A stretch of DNA of 64,000 nucleotides, taken from the NCBI RefSeq assembly GCF_028890115.1, contig NZ_JARCJD010000008.1, forward strand, positions 62,001 through 126,000. Direction: 5' to 3'. The DNA comes from Phaeobacter sp. QD34_24 (GTDB lineage Bacteria > Pseudomonadota > Alphaproteobacteria > Rhodobacterales > Rhodobacteraceae). The position numbers were made by a program, and so were the translations under genes. The notes beneath the pieces are model-generated. The model worked only from the letters and a program-made list of their open reading frames with translations, had not been told where the DNA came from and did not search any database. Position 1 is the first letter of the stretch. Each line of letters begins with the position of its first letter. Shown in pieces: positions 36,759 through 45,623 of this stretch.

Positions 36759-37131
36759 GCTGCAGGGCCAGGCCCGCAGGCGGCTGTCGATGACCTCGCT
36801 CATCGACGTGATCTTCCTGCTCTTGCTGTTTTTCATGCTGACCTCGACCTTCTCCAAATACGGAGAGGTCGAGCTGATGGCCGCCGGTCAGGGCACCAAG
36901 GTTCAGGAGCGGCAAAAGCTCTTCGTGACCCTGGGTGCCGATCGCGTCACCCTGAATGGGCAGCCCGCCGATCTGGACCGTATCGCCGATCTGGTGCGTC
37001 TGCAGCCGCAGGATGGTGGCGGTCACCTGGTCCTGATCAGCCCTGACGAAAGCGCCAATGCGCAGCGTCTGGTCGATCTTCTGATGGTGCTGCGCCAGGT
37101 CGAGGGCTTGCAAACGGTGGTGCTGGGCTGA
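36748..37131 (+). CDS. exbD: ExbD-type biopolymer transport protein, first copy
   Basis: A 127-residue single-helix protein with a short cytoplasmic N-terminus, a helix (LIDVIFLLLLFFMLTSTF, residues 18-35) and a periplasmic domain. The membrane aspartate needed for proton use in ExbD/TolR is present at D20. The start lies 11 bases inside the exbB end. It is followed by a second ExbD paralogue that lacks this aspartate. Confidence 0.88.
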   Translation: MAVKLQGQARRRLSMTSLIDVIFLLLLFFMLTSTFSKYGEVELMAAGQGTKVQERQKLFVTLGADRVTLNGQPADLDRIADLVRLQPQDGGGHLVLISPDESANAQRLVDLLMVLRQVEGLQTVVLG

Positions 37132-37520
37132 TGCGGATCATGCGGCATATCCAAAGCGAGCGCGAGCCGACGATCGCGCTGATCAACATCGTCTTCCTGA
37201 TGCTGGTCTTCTTCATGATCGCAGGCACCCTGGCGCCGCCGATGGACCGGGAGGTGAAGCTGATCAACACCGCCGACCTGGAGGGCAGCGCCCCCCCGGA
37301 TACATTGGTGATCCATGCCGATGGCGCTCTTGCCTATCGCGGTGAAGCGGTGCTGGATGCGGAAGCCTATGTCGCGGGCCTGAGTGAAGAGCAACGCGCC
37401 GCGCTGCGGGTGGTGCCGGATCGCGCGCTCCCCGCAAAAGAACTGGTCAAGATCGGCAATGCCCTGCGCGCTGCCGGGGCGGAGCGTGTGATCCTTGTCT
37501 CGGAAAGGGCGTTGAAATGA
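37131..37520 (+). CDS. ExbD-like protein, second copy, membrane Asp replaced by Asn
   Basis: A 129-residue ExbD/TolR-family protein. In its single helix (ALINIVFLMLVFFMIAGTLA, residues 16-35) the residue aligned with the essential proton-carrying aspartate is N19. The rest of the fold is intact, with a periplasmic domain ending AAGAERVILVSERALK. It starts at a TGATG overlap with the first exbD and overlaps tonB by four bases, so it is made as part of the complex. It probably forms a heteromeric ExbD pair in which only the first copy carries the proton. Confidence 0.82.
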   Translation: MRIMRHIQSEREPTIALINIVFLMLVFFMIAGTLAPPMDREVKLINTADLEGSAPPDTLVIHADGALAYRGEAVLDAEAYVAGLSEEQRAALRVVPDRALPAKELVKIGNALRAAGAERVILVSERALK

Positions 37521-38614
37521 GCCGGGTGCCGCAGTCCCGCCTGGTCGCTCTGGTCGCTTTGGCCCTGGCCGCCATGGTCCACGCAGGCGGCGTGGCGCTG
37601 ACCAATACGCCCAAGATAAAGCAGGCCGGGGGCGAGACGGAACTGGCCGCTGTCGGGGGCTCCTTCGCCAATCTCGCCGTGGGGGTGGAAACTCCCGAGC
37701 CTGCGGAAGAGCTGACGGAACAGCCCCAGGAACCCGAACAGACGCCCGAGATCGCCGAGCCGGTAGAGACCGCAGAGGCGCCGCCCCCGCCACAGGCGGT
37801 CACGCCGGTGATCCCGGCCATGCAGATGCCGCCGGTGGAAGAGGCTGCACCGACCCCTGTGGTGACCGCTGCCCTGACGCCCGGGATCGAGATTGCGCCG
37901 CCACGGGCCCAGCCGACCGAGACCCCGCCGCCGTCAGAGACCGCTGTGGCGCCGCCCGCGACTTCGGTGACAGAGACAGCCGCCGTCCCGCCGCCAGAGC
38001 CGGTTACCCCGGATGCGGCAGCCCCCGTGGCCGAGACCACGACACCGCTGCCGGTGCAGACGGCCATGACGCCGCCACCGCAACAGGCCGTGCAGGAGCC
38101 GGTACCGCAAGCGCCTGAGGTCACGGTTTCTCTCAAGCCTGTCACGCGCCCAAGCCGCCCGCCTGAACCGATCAAGGCGCAGCCGAAACCGGACCCCGTG
38201 CAGCCGGTGGAACGGGTCACAAAGCGGCAGGAGCCACCCGCGAAACCGCGCGGCAATAGCGATGTGAACGCAACACGGGGGGTGGCCCAGGCCACGGCGA
38301 AACAACCTAGTGGCCAGTCCCGCAGCGGCGGTGGCACGGCCAAGGTGCAGGGCAATGCTGCCGCCAGCAACTATCCCGGCCTGGTCCTGCGGCGGATCGA
38401 GCGGGCCAAGCGGCGTGCGACGGTGCGCGGGGTGGCCACGGTGTCCTTCCGCATCGCGCCGAACGGCGGCCTGGCCGCTGTTGGCCTTGCGCGCAGCTCC
38501 GGATCGGGCAAGCTGGATCAGATCGCGGTGGCACAGGTGCGCCGGGCCGCGCCGTTTCCACCGCCGCCCCCCGGAGCCCGCACCAGCTTTACCGTGCGGA
38601 TCAAGGGTAAGTGA
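37517..38614 (+). CDS. tonB: TonB energy-transducing protein
   Basis: A 365-residue protein with one N-terminal helix (LVALVALALAAMVHAGGVAL). A long Pro/Glu/Thr-rich periplasmic linker runs to about residue 240. The C-terminal TonB domain has YPGLVLRRIERAKRRATVRGVATVSFRIAPNGG and ends with VRRAAPFPPPPPG and FTVRIKGK. It carries energy from ExbBD to the haem receptor. Its length exceeds E. coli TonB (239) because of the linker. It is the last gene of the receptor operon. Confidence 0.9.
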   Translation: MSRVPQSRLVALVALALAAMVHAGGVALTNTPKIKQAGGETELAAVGGSFANLAVGVETPEPAEELTEQPQEPEQTPEIAEPVETAEAPPPPQAVTPVIPAMQMPPVEEAAPTPVVTAALTPGIEIAPPRAQPTETPPPSETAVAPPATSVTETAAVPPPEPVTPDAAAPVAETTTPLPVQTAMTPPPQQAVQEPVPQAPEVTVSLKPVTRPSRPPEPIKAQPKPDPVQPVERVTKRQEPPAKPRGNSDVNATRGVAQATAKQPSGQSRSGGGTAKVQGNAAASNYPGLVLRRIERAKRRATVRGVATVSFRIAPNGGLAAVGLARSSGSGKLDQIAVAQVRRAAPFPPPPPGARTSFTVRIKGK

Positions 38615-38702
38615 GGCGCGGCTGAACGCGATTTGATCAAAGATTGCCGCCACTCGGGGGCTGGGCTACATAGGCGGCACAGCATCAAGAACAGGAGCCG
38701 CC

Positions 38703-39806
38703 ATGACCCCGCTTTCAGGCCTCAAAGTGGTTGAACTCGCCCGTATTTTGGCCGGTCCCTGGATTGGCCAGTCGCTTGCGGACCTGGGCGCCGAGGTGGT
38801 CAAGGTCGAAGCCGAGGCGGGCGATGACACCCGCCATTGGGGGCCTCCCTTCATCGAGCGCGAGGGCGACAAGACGGCGGCCTATTATTACGCTGCCAAT
38901 CGCGGCAAGGACTGCGTGACGGCGGATTTCCGCACCGAGGAAGGGCGCCAGATCGTCCTCGATCTGATCAGGGACGCCGACATCCTGATCGAGAACTTCA
39001 AGGTGGGTGGCCTGAAGAAATACGGGCTGGATTACGACAGCCTGAAAGAGGTGAACCCGCGGCTGATCTATTGCTCGGTCACGGGCTTTGGGCAGGATGG
39101 CCCCTATGCCAGTCGCGCGGGCTATGACTTCCTGCTTCAAGGCATGTCGGGACTGATGTCGATCACCGGCGATCCCGACGGCCAGCCGCAGAAGGTGGGC
39201 GTCGCCATCACCGATATCGTGACCGGGCTATACGGCACTATCGGTATCCTTGCGGCGGTGGAGCAGCGCCACACCACGGGCAGGGGGCAGCATCTGGATA
39301 TGTCGCTCTTGGATTGCGCCACGGCGATGCTGGCCAATCAGGCGATGAATTATCTCGCCACCGGCACCAGCCCAACGCGGCTTGGCAACGATCATCCCAA
39401 TATCGCGCCCTATCAGGTGATGGCGGTGCAGGATGGCCATATCATCCTGGCCGTTGGCAATGACGGCCAGTTCCAGCGCCTGTGTGGCGTCCTGCAGATG
39501 CCCGATCTCAAGGTGGATCCGCGGTTCCTGACCAACCAGACGCGCGTCGCCAACCGCAGGGATCTGACCGCGCTTCTGGAGGCGGCGCTCTTGCACTGGA
39601 CGCAGGCCGATCTTCTGGCCGCACTTGAGGCCGCGACGGTCCCCGCCGGGCCGATCAACACCATCGGTCAGGCCTTTGACGATCCGCAGATCCGCCATCG
39701 CGGCATGCAGATTGCGCCCGAAGGCGTGCCGGGCGTGCGCGGCCCCTGGAAGTTTTCCGATGCGGAACTGGCGCTCGATAAATCCGCGCCAAAGCTTGCC
39801 AAATAG
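38703..39806 (+). CDS. Family III CoA-transferase (CaiB/BaiF type)
   Basis: A 367-residue cytoplasmic enzyme that moves CoA between carboxylic acids. It begins LSGLKVVELARILAGPWIGQSLADLGAEVVKVE, the usual N-terminal signature, and contains LIENFKVGGLKKYGLDYDSL, CSVTGFGQDGPYASRAGYDF and VGVAITDIVTGLYG with the catalytic Asp. The specific acid pair cannot be read from the sequence. It precedes the CocE-like hydrolase by 42 bases and may be cotranscribed with it. Confidence 0.9.
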   Translation: MTPLSGLKVVELARILAGPWIGQSLADLGAEVVKVEAEAGDDTRHWGPPFIEREGDKTAAYYYAANRGKDCVTADFRTEEGRQIVLDLIRDADILIENFKVGGLKKYGLDYDSLKEVNPRLIYCSVTGFGQDGPYASRAGYDFLLQGMSGLMSITGDPDGQPQKVGVAITDIVTGLYGTIGILAAVEQRHTTGRGQHLDMSLLDCATAMLANQAMNYLATGTSPTRLGNDHPNIAPYQVMAVQDGHIILAVGNDGQFQRLCGVLQMPDLKVDPRFLTNQTRVANRRDLTALLEAALLHWTQADLLAALEAATVPAGPINTIGQAFDDPQIRHRGMQIAPEGVPGVRGPWKFSDAELALDKSAPKLAK

Positions 39807-39848
39807 CGAGGCACGGGGGCAGGGTGGCACCATGGAATTTGACATTGG

Positions 39849-41843
39849 ATGACCATGATGCGCCCCCCCTATACCCTGATTGAAAACACCTGGATCCCGA
39901 TGCCCGACGGGCGCCGCCTGGCCGCGCGCATCTGGCTGCCCATGGGCGAGGCGCCCTTTCCTTCGATCCTGGAATACCTGCCCTATCGCAAGCGCGACGG
40001 CACCGCGCCGCGGGACGAGACCACTCACACCGTCTTTGCCGCCAAGGGATACGCCTGCATCCGTGTCGATATCGCAGGCAGTGGCGACAGCGAGGGGCTG
40101 TTTGACGATGAATACTCCGAACAGGAGTTGAGCGATGGCGAGGCGGTGCTGGCCTGGATCGCCGCGCAGCCCTGGAGCAACGGCAAGGTCGGCATGATCG
40201 GTATTTCCTGGGGTGGCTTCAACGGCTTGCAACTGGCCTACCGTCGCCCACCCGAATTGCAGGCCGTGGTCTCGGTCGCCTCAACCGCCGACCGCTATGC
40301 CGATGACATCCACTACATGGGGGGATGTCTGCTTAGCGACAATGCCAATTGGGGCAGCCAGATGTTCGCCTATATGACGCGACCGCTGGACCCTGACTTG
40401 CGCCCCGATTGGCGCGCGGCCTGGCTGGAGCGGATCGAAAAGCTGCCCTTCATGTCTGCGGACTGGCTGCGCCATCAGTCCCGCGATGACTTCTGGAAAC
40501 ACGGGTCGGTCTGCGAGGACTGGTCTGCGATCACGGCGCCGGTGCTGGCGATCACCGGCTGGGCCGATGCCTACCTCAACACGCCTGCAATGCTGGCCGC
40601 GAACCTCACCGCGCCCACCAAGGCGCTGATGGGGCCTTGGGAGCATCGCTATCCGCATATCTCGAAGCTGGATCCGGCGGATTTCCATGGCGAGGTGCTG
40701 CGCTGGTTCGATCACTGGCTAAAGGGCGAGGACACCGGCGCCGGAGCCCTGCCCGATTACCGCACCTATATGCAGGAACATTTCGGCCCCACCAAGGAGA
40801 ACAAGCCCCGGCAAGGGCGCTGGGTGGCGGAACAGCACTGGCCCTCGCCCAATGTGACCGAGCGGGTGCTTCATCTTTCGACAGGCAGCCTGACAGATAC
40901 TGCGGGTGCCGGGACTTGCACAGTCGCCAGCCCGGCAACCGTCGGTCAGGCGGGTGGGTATTTCTGCCCGGGCATGCGGATCGACAACGAACTGCCCGGC
41001 GATCAGGCGGGGGATGATGCGCTGTCGGCCTGTTTCGACACCGCGCCGCTGGACGGTGAGTTGCAGATCCTTGGCCGCCCCCGCGTTCGCATCGCCTTTA
41101 CCGTGGATCGCCCGGTGGCGCAGATCGTCGGGCGGCTTTGCGACGTGACGCCGGATGGCAGCTCGCAGCGGATCAGCTATCGCGCCTTCAACCTGACGCA
41201 TCTGAACGGCCATGACGCGCCAGAGAAGCTGGTGCCCGGTCAGCGCTACGAGGTGGAATTCCCTTTGGGTGAATGCGCTCATGCGCTGCGGGAGGGGCAT
41301 GTGCTGCGGCTGGCGCTTTCGACCTCCTACTGGCCCATCGTCTGGCCCGCGCCCGAGGCGGCAGAGATCACGCTGGATCTTGCAGGCTGCGCCCTGATCC
41401 TGCCCGAGCGGAGCGTGACCGAAGAAATCCCGCCCCACGCGCCCGGTCCCGCGCAGCCCTATCCGACGCTGGGCGGCACCGAGCTGCGAAGCCCCTCTGG
41501 TACGTCGGAGACGAAAACGCTCGCGGACGGCACGCTGGTGCTGGATACCTTTGACGATTACGGCGAGGCGGTGAACCCGCATAACGGTTTGCAGGTGGGC
41601 AGCCATGTCACGATGCACTACGCGATCCATCCGGATGACCCGGCCACGGCCACCTTCAAATCCGACTGGCGGTTCACCTTTGAGCGCGGCGACTGGCAGG
41701 TGGCGATCGATACCGAAAACCGCATGACCTGCGATACGCAGAACTTCTACCTCTGGCGCCGCATTCACGCCTATGAGGGCGGCGCCTCAGAGCCGGTTCT
41801 GGTCAGGGAATGGAGCGAAACCGTGCCGCGCGGCTGCCTTTAG
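39849..41843 (+). CDS. CocE/NonD family alpha/beta hydrolase
   Basis: A 664-residue serine hydrolase. The N-terminal alpha/beta part has the nucleophile elbow GISWGGFNGLQLA, the acid region GWADAYLNTPAM and the His in GPWEHRYPHIS. The C-terminal half has the jelly-roll X-Pro-dipeptidyl-peptidase-like domain (FDTAPLDGELQILGRPRVRIAFTVDRP). There is no clear signal peptide. Family members hydrolyse cocaine, esters, amides or peptides; the substrate here is unknown. It ends two bases before the convergent nadC stop. Confidence 0.87.
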   Translation: MTMMRPPYTLIENTWIPMPDGRRLAARIWLPMGEAPFPSILEYLPYRKRDGTAPRDETTHTVFAAKGYACIRVDIAGSGDSEGLFDDEYSEQELSDGEAVLAWIAAQPWSNGKVGMIGISWGGFNGLQLAYRRPPELQAVVSVASTADRYADDIHYMGGCLLSDNANWGSQMFAYMTRPLDPDLRPDWRAAWLERIEKLPFMSADWLRHQSRDDFWKHGSVCEDWSAITAPVLAITGWADAYLNTPAMLAANLTAPTKALMGPWEHRYPHISKLDPADFHGEVLRWFDHWLKGEDTGAGALPDYRTYMQEHFGPTKENKPRQGRWVAEQHWPSPNVTERVLHLSTGSLTDTAGAGTCTVASPATVGQAGGYFCPGMRIDNELPGDQAGDDALSACFDTAPLDGELQILGRPRVRIAFTVDRPVAQIVGRLCDVTPDGSSQRISYRAFNLTHLNGHDAPEKLVPGQRYEVEFPLGECAHALREGHVLRLALSTSYWPIVWPAPEAAEITLDLAGCALILPERSVTEEIPPHAPGPAQPYPTLGGTELRSPSGTSETKTLADGTLVLDTFDDYGEAVNPHNGLQVGSHVTMHYAIHPDDPATATFKSDWRFTFERGDWQVAIDTENRMTCDTQNFYLWRRIHAYEGGASEPVLVREWSETVPRGCL

Positions 41844-41845
41844 GC

Positions 41846-42700
41846 TCAGAAGTCGAGGCCCAGATCCAGCGTCGGCGCCGAATGGGTCAGCGCGCCTGAG
41901 GAGATATAGTCGACTCCGGTGGCGGCGACCTCGGCAATGCGGTCAAGCTTCATGTTGCCGGAGGCTTCGGTCACCAGATGGCCGCGCGCCATCTTGACGG
42001 CCTCTGCCAGCGTCGGCGTGTCCATGTTGTCCAGAAGCACCACATCCGCGCCGCCGGTCTGCAGCACCTCATCCAGCTGGGCCAGCGTGTCGACCTCGAT
42101 CTCCACCTTCATCATGTGGCTGACGCTGGCCTTTGCGGCCTGCAGCACGGCGGTGATGCCGCCAGCCGCGGCGATATGGTTGTCCTTGATCAGGATCGCA
42201 TCCGACAGGCCAAAGCGGTGGTTGAAGCCGCCCCCGTGCAGCACCGCCTGTTTTTCGGCGATGCGCAGGCCTGGCGTGGTCTTGCGGGTGCAGGTGATGC
42301 GGGTGTCGGTTCCAGCTGTTTCGCGCACGAAACAATGGGTCAGTGTTGCGATCCCGGTCAGACGGCCTGCGAAATTCAGCGCCACCCGCTCGCCCGACAG
42401 GATCGAGGCGGCAGAGCCTTCGATGGTCATCAGCGTGTCGCCGGGCTTGCAGGCGCTGCCATCGGGCAAGAGCGTTTCCACCTTCAGACCGGCATCCACC
42501 AGGTGAAAGGCGATACGGGCGATCTGCATACCTGAGACAATGCCCTCTTGCCGGGCATTCAGCCGGGCAGAGTAGGTCACATCGGCCGGGATCACCGCGC
42601 GGGTGGTGATATCGCCGTTCTGGCCCAGATCCTCGTGCAGGGCGGCGCGTACCATGGGCTCCAGGATCAGGTCGGGCAGGGTGGCAAAGGCGGTGCTCAT
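41846..42700 (-). CDS. nadC: Nicotinate-nucleotide pyrophosphorylase (quinolinate phosphoribosyltransferase)
   Basis: A 284-residue enzyme that converts quinolinate and PRPP to nicotinate mononucleotide, the third step of de novo NAD synthesis. Family segments are ALHEDLGQNGDITTRAVIP, RVALNFAGRLTGIATLT, TRKTTPGLRIAEKQAVLHGGGFNHR and EVDTLAQLDEVLQTGGADVVLLDNM. Its start overlaps the nadB stop by four bases. Confidence 0.95.
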   Translation of the reverse strand: MSTAFATLPDLILEPMVRAALHEDLGQNGDITTRAVIPADVTYSARLNARQEGIVSGMQIARIAFHLVDAGLKVETLLPDGSACKPGDTLMTIEGSAASILSGERVALNFAGRLTGIATLTHCFVRETAGTDTRITCTRKTTPGLRIAEKQAVLHGGGFNHRFGLSDAILIKDNHIAAAGGITAVLQAAKASVSHMMKVEIEVDTLAQLDEVLQTGGADVVLLDNMDTPTLAEAVKMARGHLVTEASGNMKLDRIAEVAATGVDYISSGALTHSAPTLDLGLDF

Positions 42701-44286
42701 GCGGACTCCTTTGTGGCCTCGCCCGCGATCCGGTCGCGCAGGGAGAGGGCCTCGGTCAGGGTGATATGGGTGCGGTGGGCCTGGGCCGGCTCGGCCTCGG
42801 GGAAGTCATCGCGGTAATGCCCGCCCCGGCTTTCGCGGCGCATCAGGGCGGCGGCGGCGATCAGGGTGGCGGTGGCGCACATGTTGACGAAGGCTTCATC
42901 CTGCGCGTTCTCGGCTTCCAGCCGCGCGATGGTGGCGAGCGCCGTTTCCAGGCCCTGTTCGGTGCGGCGGACTCCCACATGGGCGGTCATGGTGTCGCGC
43001 AGGACCTGCACGGCGGTCGCGTTGGTTTCGTGCCGATCCGGGGCGAAGCTGATCTGAACGTCCGACAGATCGCCCTCCTGGGTCAGATCCTTCATGTCGG
43101 CAGCGGCGGTGCGGGCATAGACCAGCGCTTCCAAAAGCCCGTTGGAGGCAAGCCGGTTGGCACCATGCAGCCCGGTGGAAGAGGCCTCGCCGCAGACCCA
43201 GAGACGGCCAAGGCTGGCGCGCCCCTGCATGTCGGTGTCCACCCCGCCCATATGGTAATGGGCAGCGACGGCCACGGGGATCGGCTCATGCACCGGGTCG
43301 ATCCCGGCGCGGGCGCAGGTCTCGGCGACGGTGGGAAAGCGGGTCAGCACCTTGGACCCCAGCGCTTGCCGGGTGTCCAGCACCGGGCGGCGCCCGGCTT
43401 GGGTCTCGGCAAAGATCGCGCGGGCAACGATGTCACGCGGGGCCAGCTCGGCATCCGGGTGGACCGCCAGCATGAAGCGTTCACCCTTGTTATTCCACAG
43501 GGTCGCGCCATCGCCGCGCAGCGCCTCGGTCGCCAGGGGGGCAGGGTCTTCGCCGATGTCAAAGGCGGTGGGGTGGAACTGCACGAATTCGGGGTCGGCG
43601 ATGCGCACGCCCGCGCGGGCGGCAAGGCCGATGACCTGCCCCCGGATACGGGGCGGGTTGGTGGTATGAGCATAAAGCCCGCCCGAGCCGCCCCCGGCCA
43701 GCAATACGCCGGGACAGCTGATCAGCACAGGGTCCGAAGGCGCATCGGCGCGGGCGATCCAGACGCCGGTGACGGTGCCATCTTGAACTTCCAGCCTGAC
43801 GGCCTGGGTGTTCTCCAGCACCTGCACCGAAGGGGCGGCGCGGGCGGCGGCCACCAGGGTTTCCATGATCTGCGCCCCGGCCCGGTCGCCCTTTACCCGC
43901 ACCACGCGGGCGGCGGAATGGGCGGCCTCGCGGCTCATCACGTAGTTGCCCATCTCGTCGCGGTCAAAGGGCGTGCCAAGGTCGGTGAGGTCGAGGATAT
44001 GATCGCGCGCGACGCGGGTGACCATGGCGGCCACGTCGGGGTCGACCGTGCCTGCGCCCGCCGCCTGGGTGTCGGCGGCATGGGCCTCGGGGCTGTCGCT
44101 CTGGTCCATGGCGGCGGCGACGCCGCCCTGCGCCCAGGCGGAACTTGCCCCCAGGCCCAGAGTTTCCGGAGAGATCATCAGGACCGGGCGCGGTGCCAGC
44201 TCAAGGGCGGCATAGAGCGCGCCAAGCCCGGCGCCGACGATGACGATGCGGCCGGTCTCGACAGGCGCTGTACGGGCCGCTGCCAC
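42697..44286 (-). CDS. nadB: L-aspartate oxidase
   Basis: A 529-residue FAD enzyme that oxidises L-aspartate to iminoaspartate. It has the N-terminal dinucleotide motif IVGAGLGALYAALELA, the substrate region ASSAWAQGGVAAAM, the active-site segment HYHMGGVDTDMQGRASLGRLWVCGEASSTGLHGANRLASNGLLEAL, and FVQFHPTAFD. It lies between nadA (3 bases upstream) and nadC (overlapping). Confidence 0.95.
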   Translation of the reverse strand: MAAARTAPVETGRIVIVGAGLGALYAALELAPRPVLMISPETLGLGASSAWAQGGVAAAMDQSDSPEAHAADTQAAGAGTVDPDVAAMVTRVARDHILDLTDLGTPFDRDEMGNYVMSREAAHSAARVVRVKGDRAGAQIMETLVAAARAAPSVQVLENTQAVRLEVQDGTVTGVWIARADAPSDPVLISCPGVLLAGGGSGGLYAHTTNPPRIRGQVIGLAARAGVRIADPEFVQFHPTAFDIGEDPAPLATEALRGDGATLWNNKGERFMLAVHPDAELAPRDIVARAIFAETQAGRRPVLDTRQALGSKVLTRFPTVAETCARAGIDPVHEPIPVAVAAHYHMGGVDTDMQGRASLGRLWVCGEASSTGLHGANRLASNGLLEALVYARTAAADMKDLTQEGDLSDVQISFAPDRHETNATAVQVLRDTMTAHVGVRRTEQGLETALATIARLEAENAQDEAFVNMCATATLIAAAALMRRESRGGHYRDDFPEAEPAQAHRTHITLTEALSLRDRIAGEATKESA

Positions 44287-44289
44287 TGG

Positions 44290-45342
44290 TCAGATACCCA
44301 GTTTCTGGCTGAGATCGATCATCCGCTGCACCGCAAGACGCGCCTTGTCGGCCACTTTCGGATCCACTTCGACCGGGGTGGACATGGTGTGCAGCGACCA
44401 GAGGATCTTCTCCAGCGTGATCATCTTCATGTAGGGGCACATGTTGCAGGGGCCGACAAACTCCACCTCGGGCAGGGCATCCGCGATGTTCGAGGCCATC
44501 GAACACTCGGTAATCAGCATCGCCTTTTCGGGCTTTTCGTCGGTCACATATTTGAGGATGCCGCTGGTGGAGCCGGAGAAATCGGCCTCGGCTACCACGT
44601 CGGGGGGGCATTCGGGGTGTGCGATCAGCCGGGTGCCGGGGTTCCATTCGCGGAAATCGCGCAGATCCTTGGCGGTATATTGCTCGTGCACGATGCAGGC
44701 GCCATCCCACCAGACGATGTTCTTCTGCGGCACCTGATTGGCCACGTTCTGCGCCAGGTATTTGTCCGGCGTCATGATCACCGTGTCGCTCTCCATCGCG
44801 GCGACGATCTGCGCAGCATTGGAGGAGGTGCAGCAGATGTCGGAGGCGGCCTTCACCTCGGCGGTGGTGTTCACGTAGGTGACGACCGGCGCGCCGGGGT
44901 ATTTGCGGCGCATCTCTTCGACACCTGTGGCGGTGATGCTTTCGGCCAGCGAGCAGCCCGCTGCCATATCCGGCATCAGGACGGTTTTCGCAGGCGAAAG
45001 GATCTTGGAGGTTTCGGCCATGAAGTGCACGCCGCATTGCACGATCACATCCGCCTCGACCCGCGCGGCTTCGATCGCCAGCTGCAGGCTGTCCCCGACC
45101 ACATCGGAGACACCGTGGTAGATTTCCGGCGTCATGTAGTTGTGGGCCAGGATGACCGCGCCGCGCTCTTTCTTCAGGGCGTTGATCGCGGCCACGTAGG
45201 GCGCATAACGAGCCCAGTCGACCGGGTTCACCACGCGATCCATGCGGGCGTAGGTCTCTGACATTTCCTGCGCCAGGTCGGGATTGGGCGCCAGATCATA
45301 GATATCGGCGAGTTGATCGCGCATGGTTTGCAGATCGAACAT
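44290..45342 (-). CDS. nadA: Quinolinate synthase A
   Basis: A 350-residue [4Fe-4S] enzyme that condenses iminoaspartate with dihydroxyacetone phosphate to form quinolinate. It shows the three cluster-ligand regions: VIVQCGVHFMAETSKIL, ASDICCTSSNAAQIV and VGPCNMCPYMKMITLEKI. AHNYMTPEIYHGVSDVVGDSLQLA is also diagnostic. The start MFDLQTMRDQLADIYD at 45342 follows GAGGAAA; the longer frame to 45534 crosses the promoter. It heads nadABC. Confidence 0.95.
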   Translation of the reverse strand: MFDLQTMRDQLADIYDLAPNPDLAQEMSETYARMDRVVNPVDWARYAPYVAAINALKKERGAVILAHNYMTPEIYHGVSDVVGDSLQLAIEAARVEADVIVQCGVHFMAETSKILSPAKTVLMPDMAAGCSLAESITATGVEEMRRKYPGAPVVTYVNTTAEVKAASDICCTSSNAAQIVAAMESDTVIMTPDKYLAQNVANQVPQKNIVWWDGACIVHEQYTAKDLRDFREWNPGTRLIAHPECPPDVVAEADFSGSTSGILKYVTDEKPEKAMLITECSMASNIADALPEVEFVGPCNMCPYMKMITLEKILWSLHTMSTPVEVDPKVADKARLAVQRMIDLSQKLGI

Positions 45343-45411
45343 GGCATTTCCTCGAAAACGCGTCCGCCGAGTCCTGTGGCGGGCACTTTGGGTGGGCCTT
45401 CTTTCACGTTC

Positions 45412-45428
45412 ACTTGGCACGTGCAAGT
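45412..45428. promoter_or_regulatory. Operator-like palindrome upstream of nadABC
   Basis: ACTTGGCACGTGCAAGT contains the perfect 8-base palindrome GCACGTGC. Its ACTT/AAGT flanks are symmetric if one extra G is skipped. It lies about 70-86 bases upstream of the nadA start. It could be the site of an NAD-biosynthesis repressor (NadQ or NrtR type), but the regulator cannot be named from the sequence. Confidence 0.45.
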
Positions 45429-45595
45429 AAGGGTGAGGGCTGACCACAGGGTCTGCGCTGTTTTGGCGCTGCTGCAGCTCGGCAGCGGTTACCCGGCCCC
45501 GCAGCTGTGGTCTGGTTGGGTGGCTTTCCGTCATTCATGTCACCCGGCGCAGGAGGTGCCGGGGGCGGCGCCTTTATGACCGCCGCCAGAGGGGC

Positions 45596-45623
45596 TGTCC
45601 ATTATATGGTGGACAATTTGTCC
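45596..45623. promoter_or_regulatory. TGTCC/GGACA operator cluster upstream of tupBCA
   Basis: TGTCCATTATATGGTGGACA (45596-45615) has perfect 6-base arms. It overlaps a second palindrome GGACAATTTGTCC (45611-45623), so three half-sites alternate in 28 bases. The cluster is about 120 bases upstream of the tupB ATG. A tungstate- or molybdate-responsive regulator is an obvious candidate, but the sequence does not match a ModE site that I can recognise. Confidence 0.45.

Noticed and set aside
36081-38614. Tol-Pal system (tolQRA)
   Set aside because: There is no tolB, pal or ybgC, the ExbD gene is duplicated, and the genes follow a TonB-dependent receptor. The last gene has a TonB C-terminal domain.
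42766-45261. 831-codon open frame on the plus strand opposite nadB and nadA
   Set aside because: It is the mirror of two well-conserved genes in high-GC DNA. The translation is rich in Gly, His, Arg and Asp with no recognisable domain.
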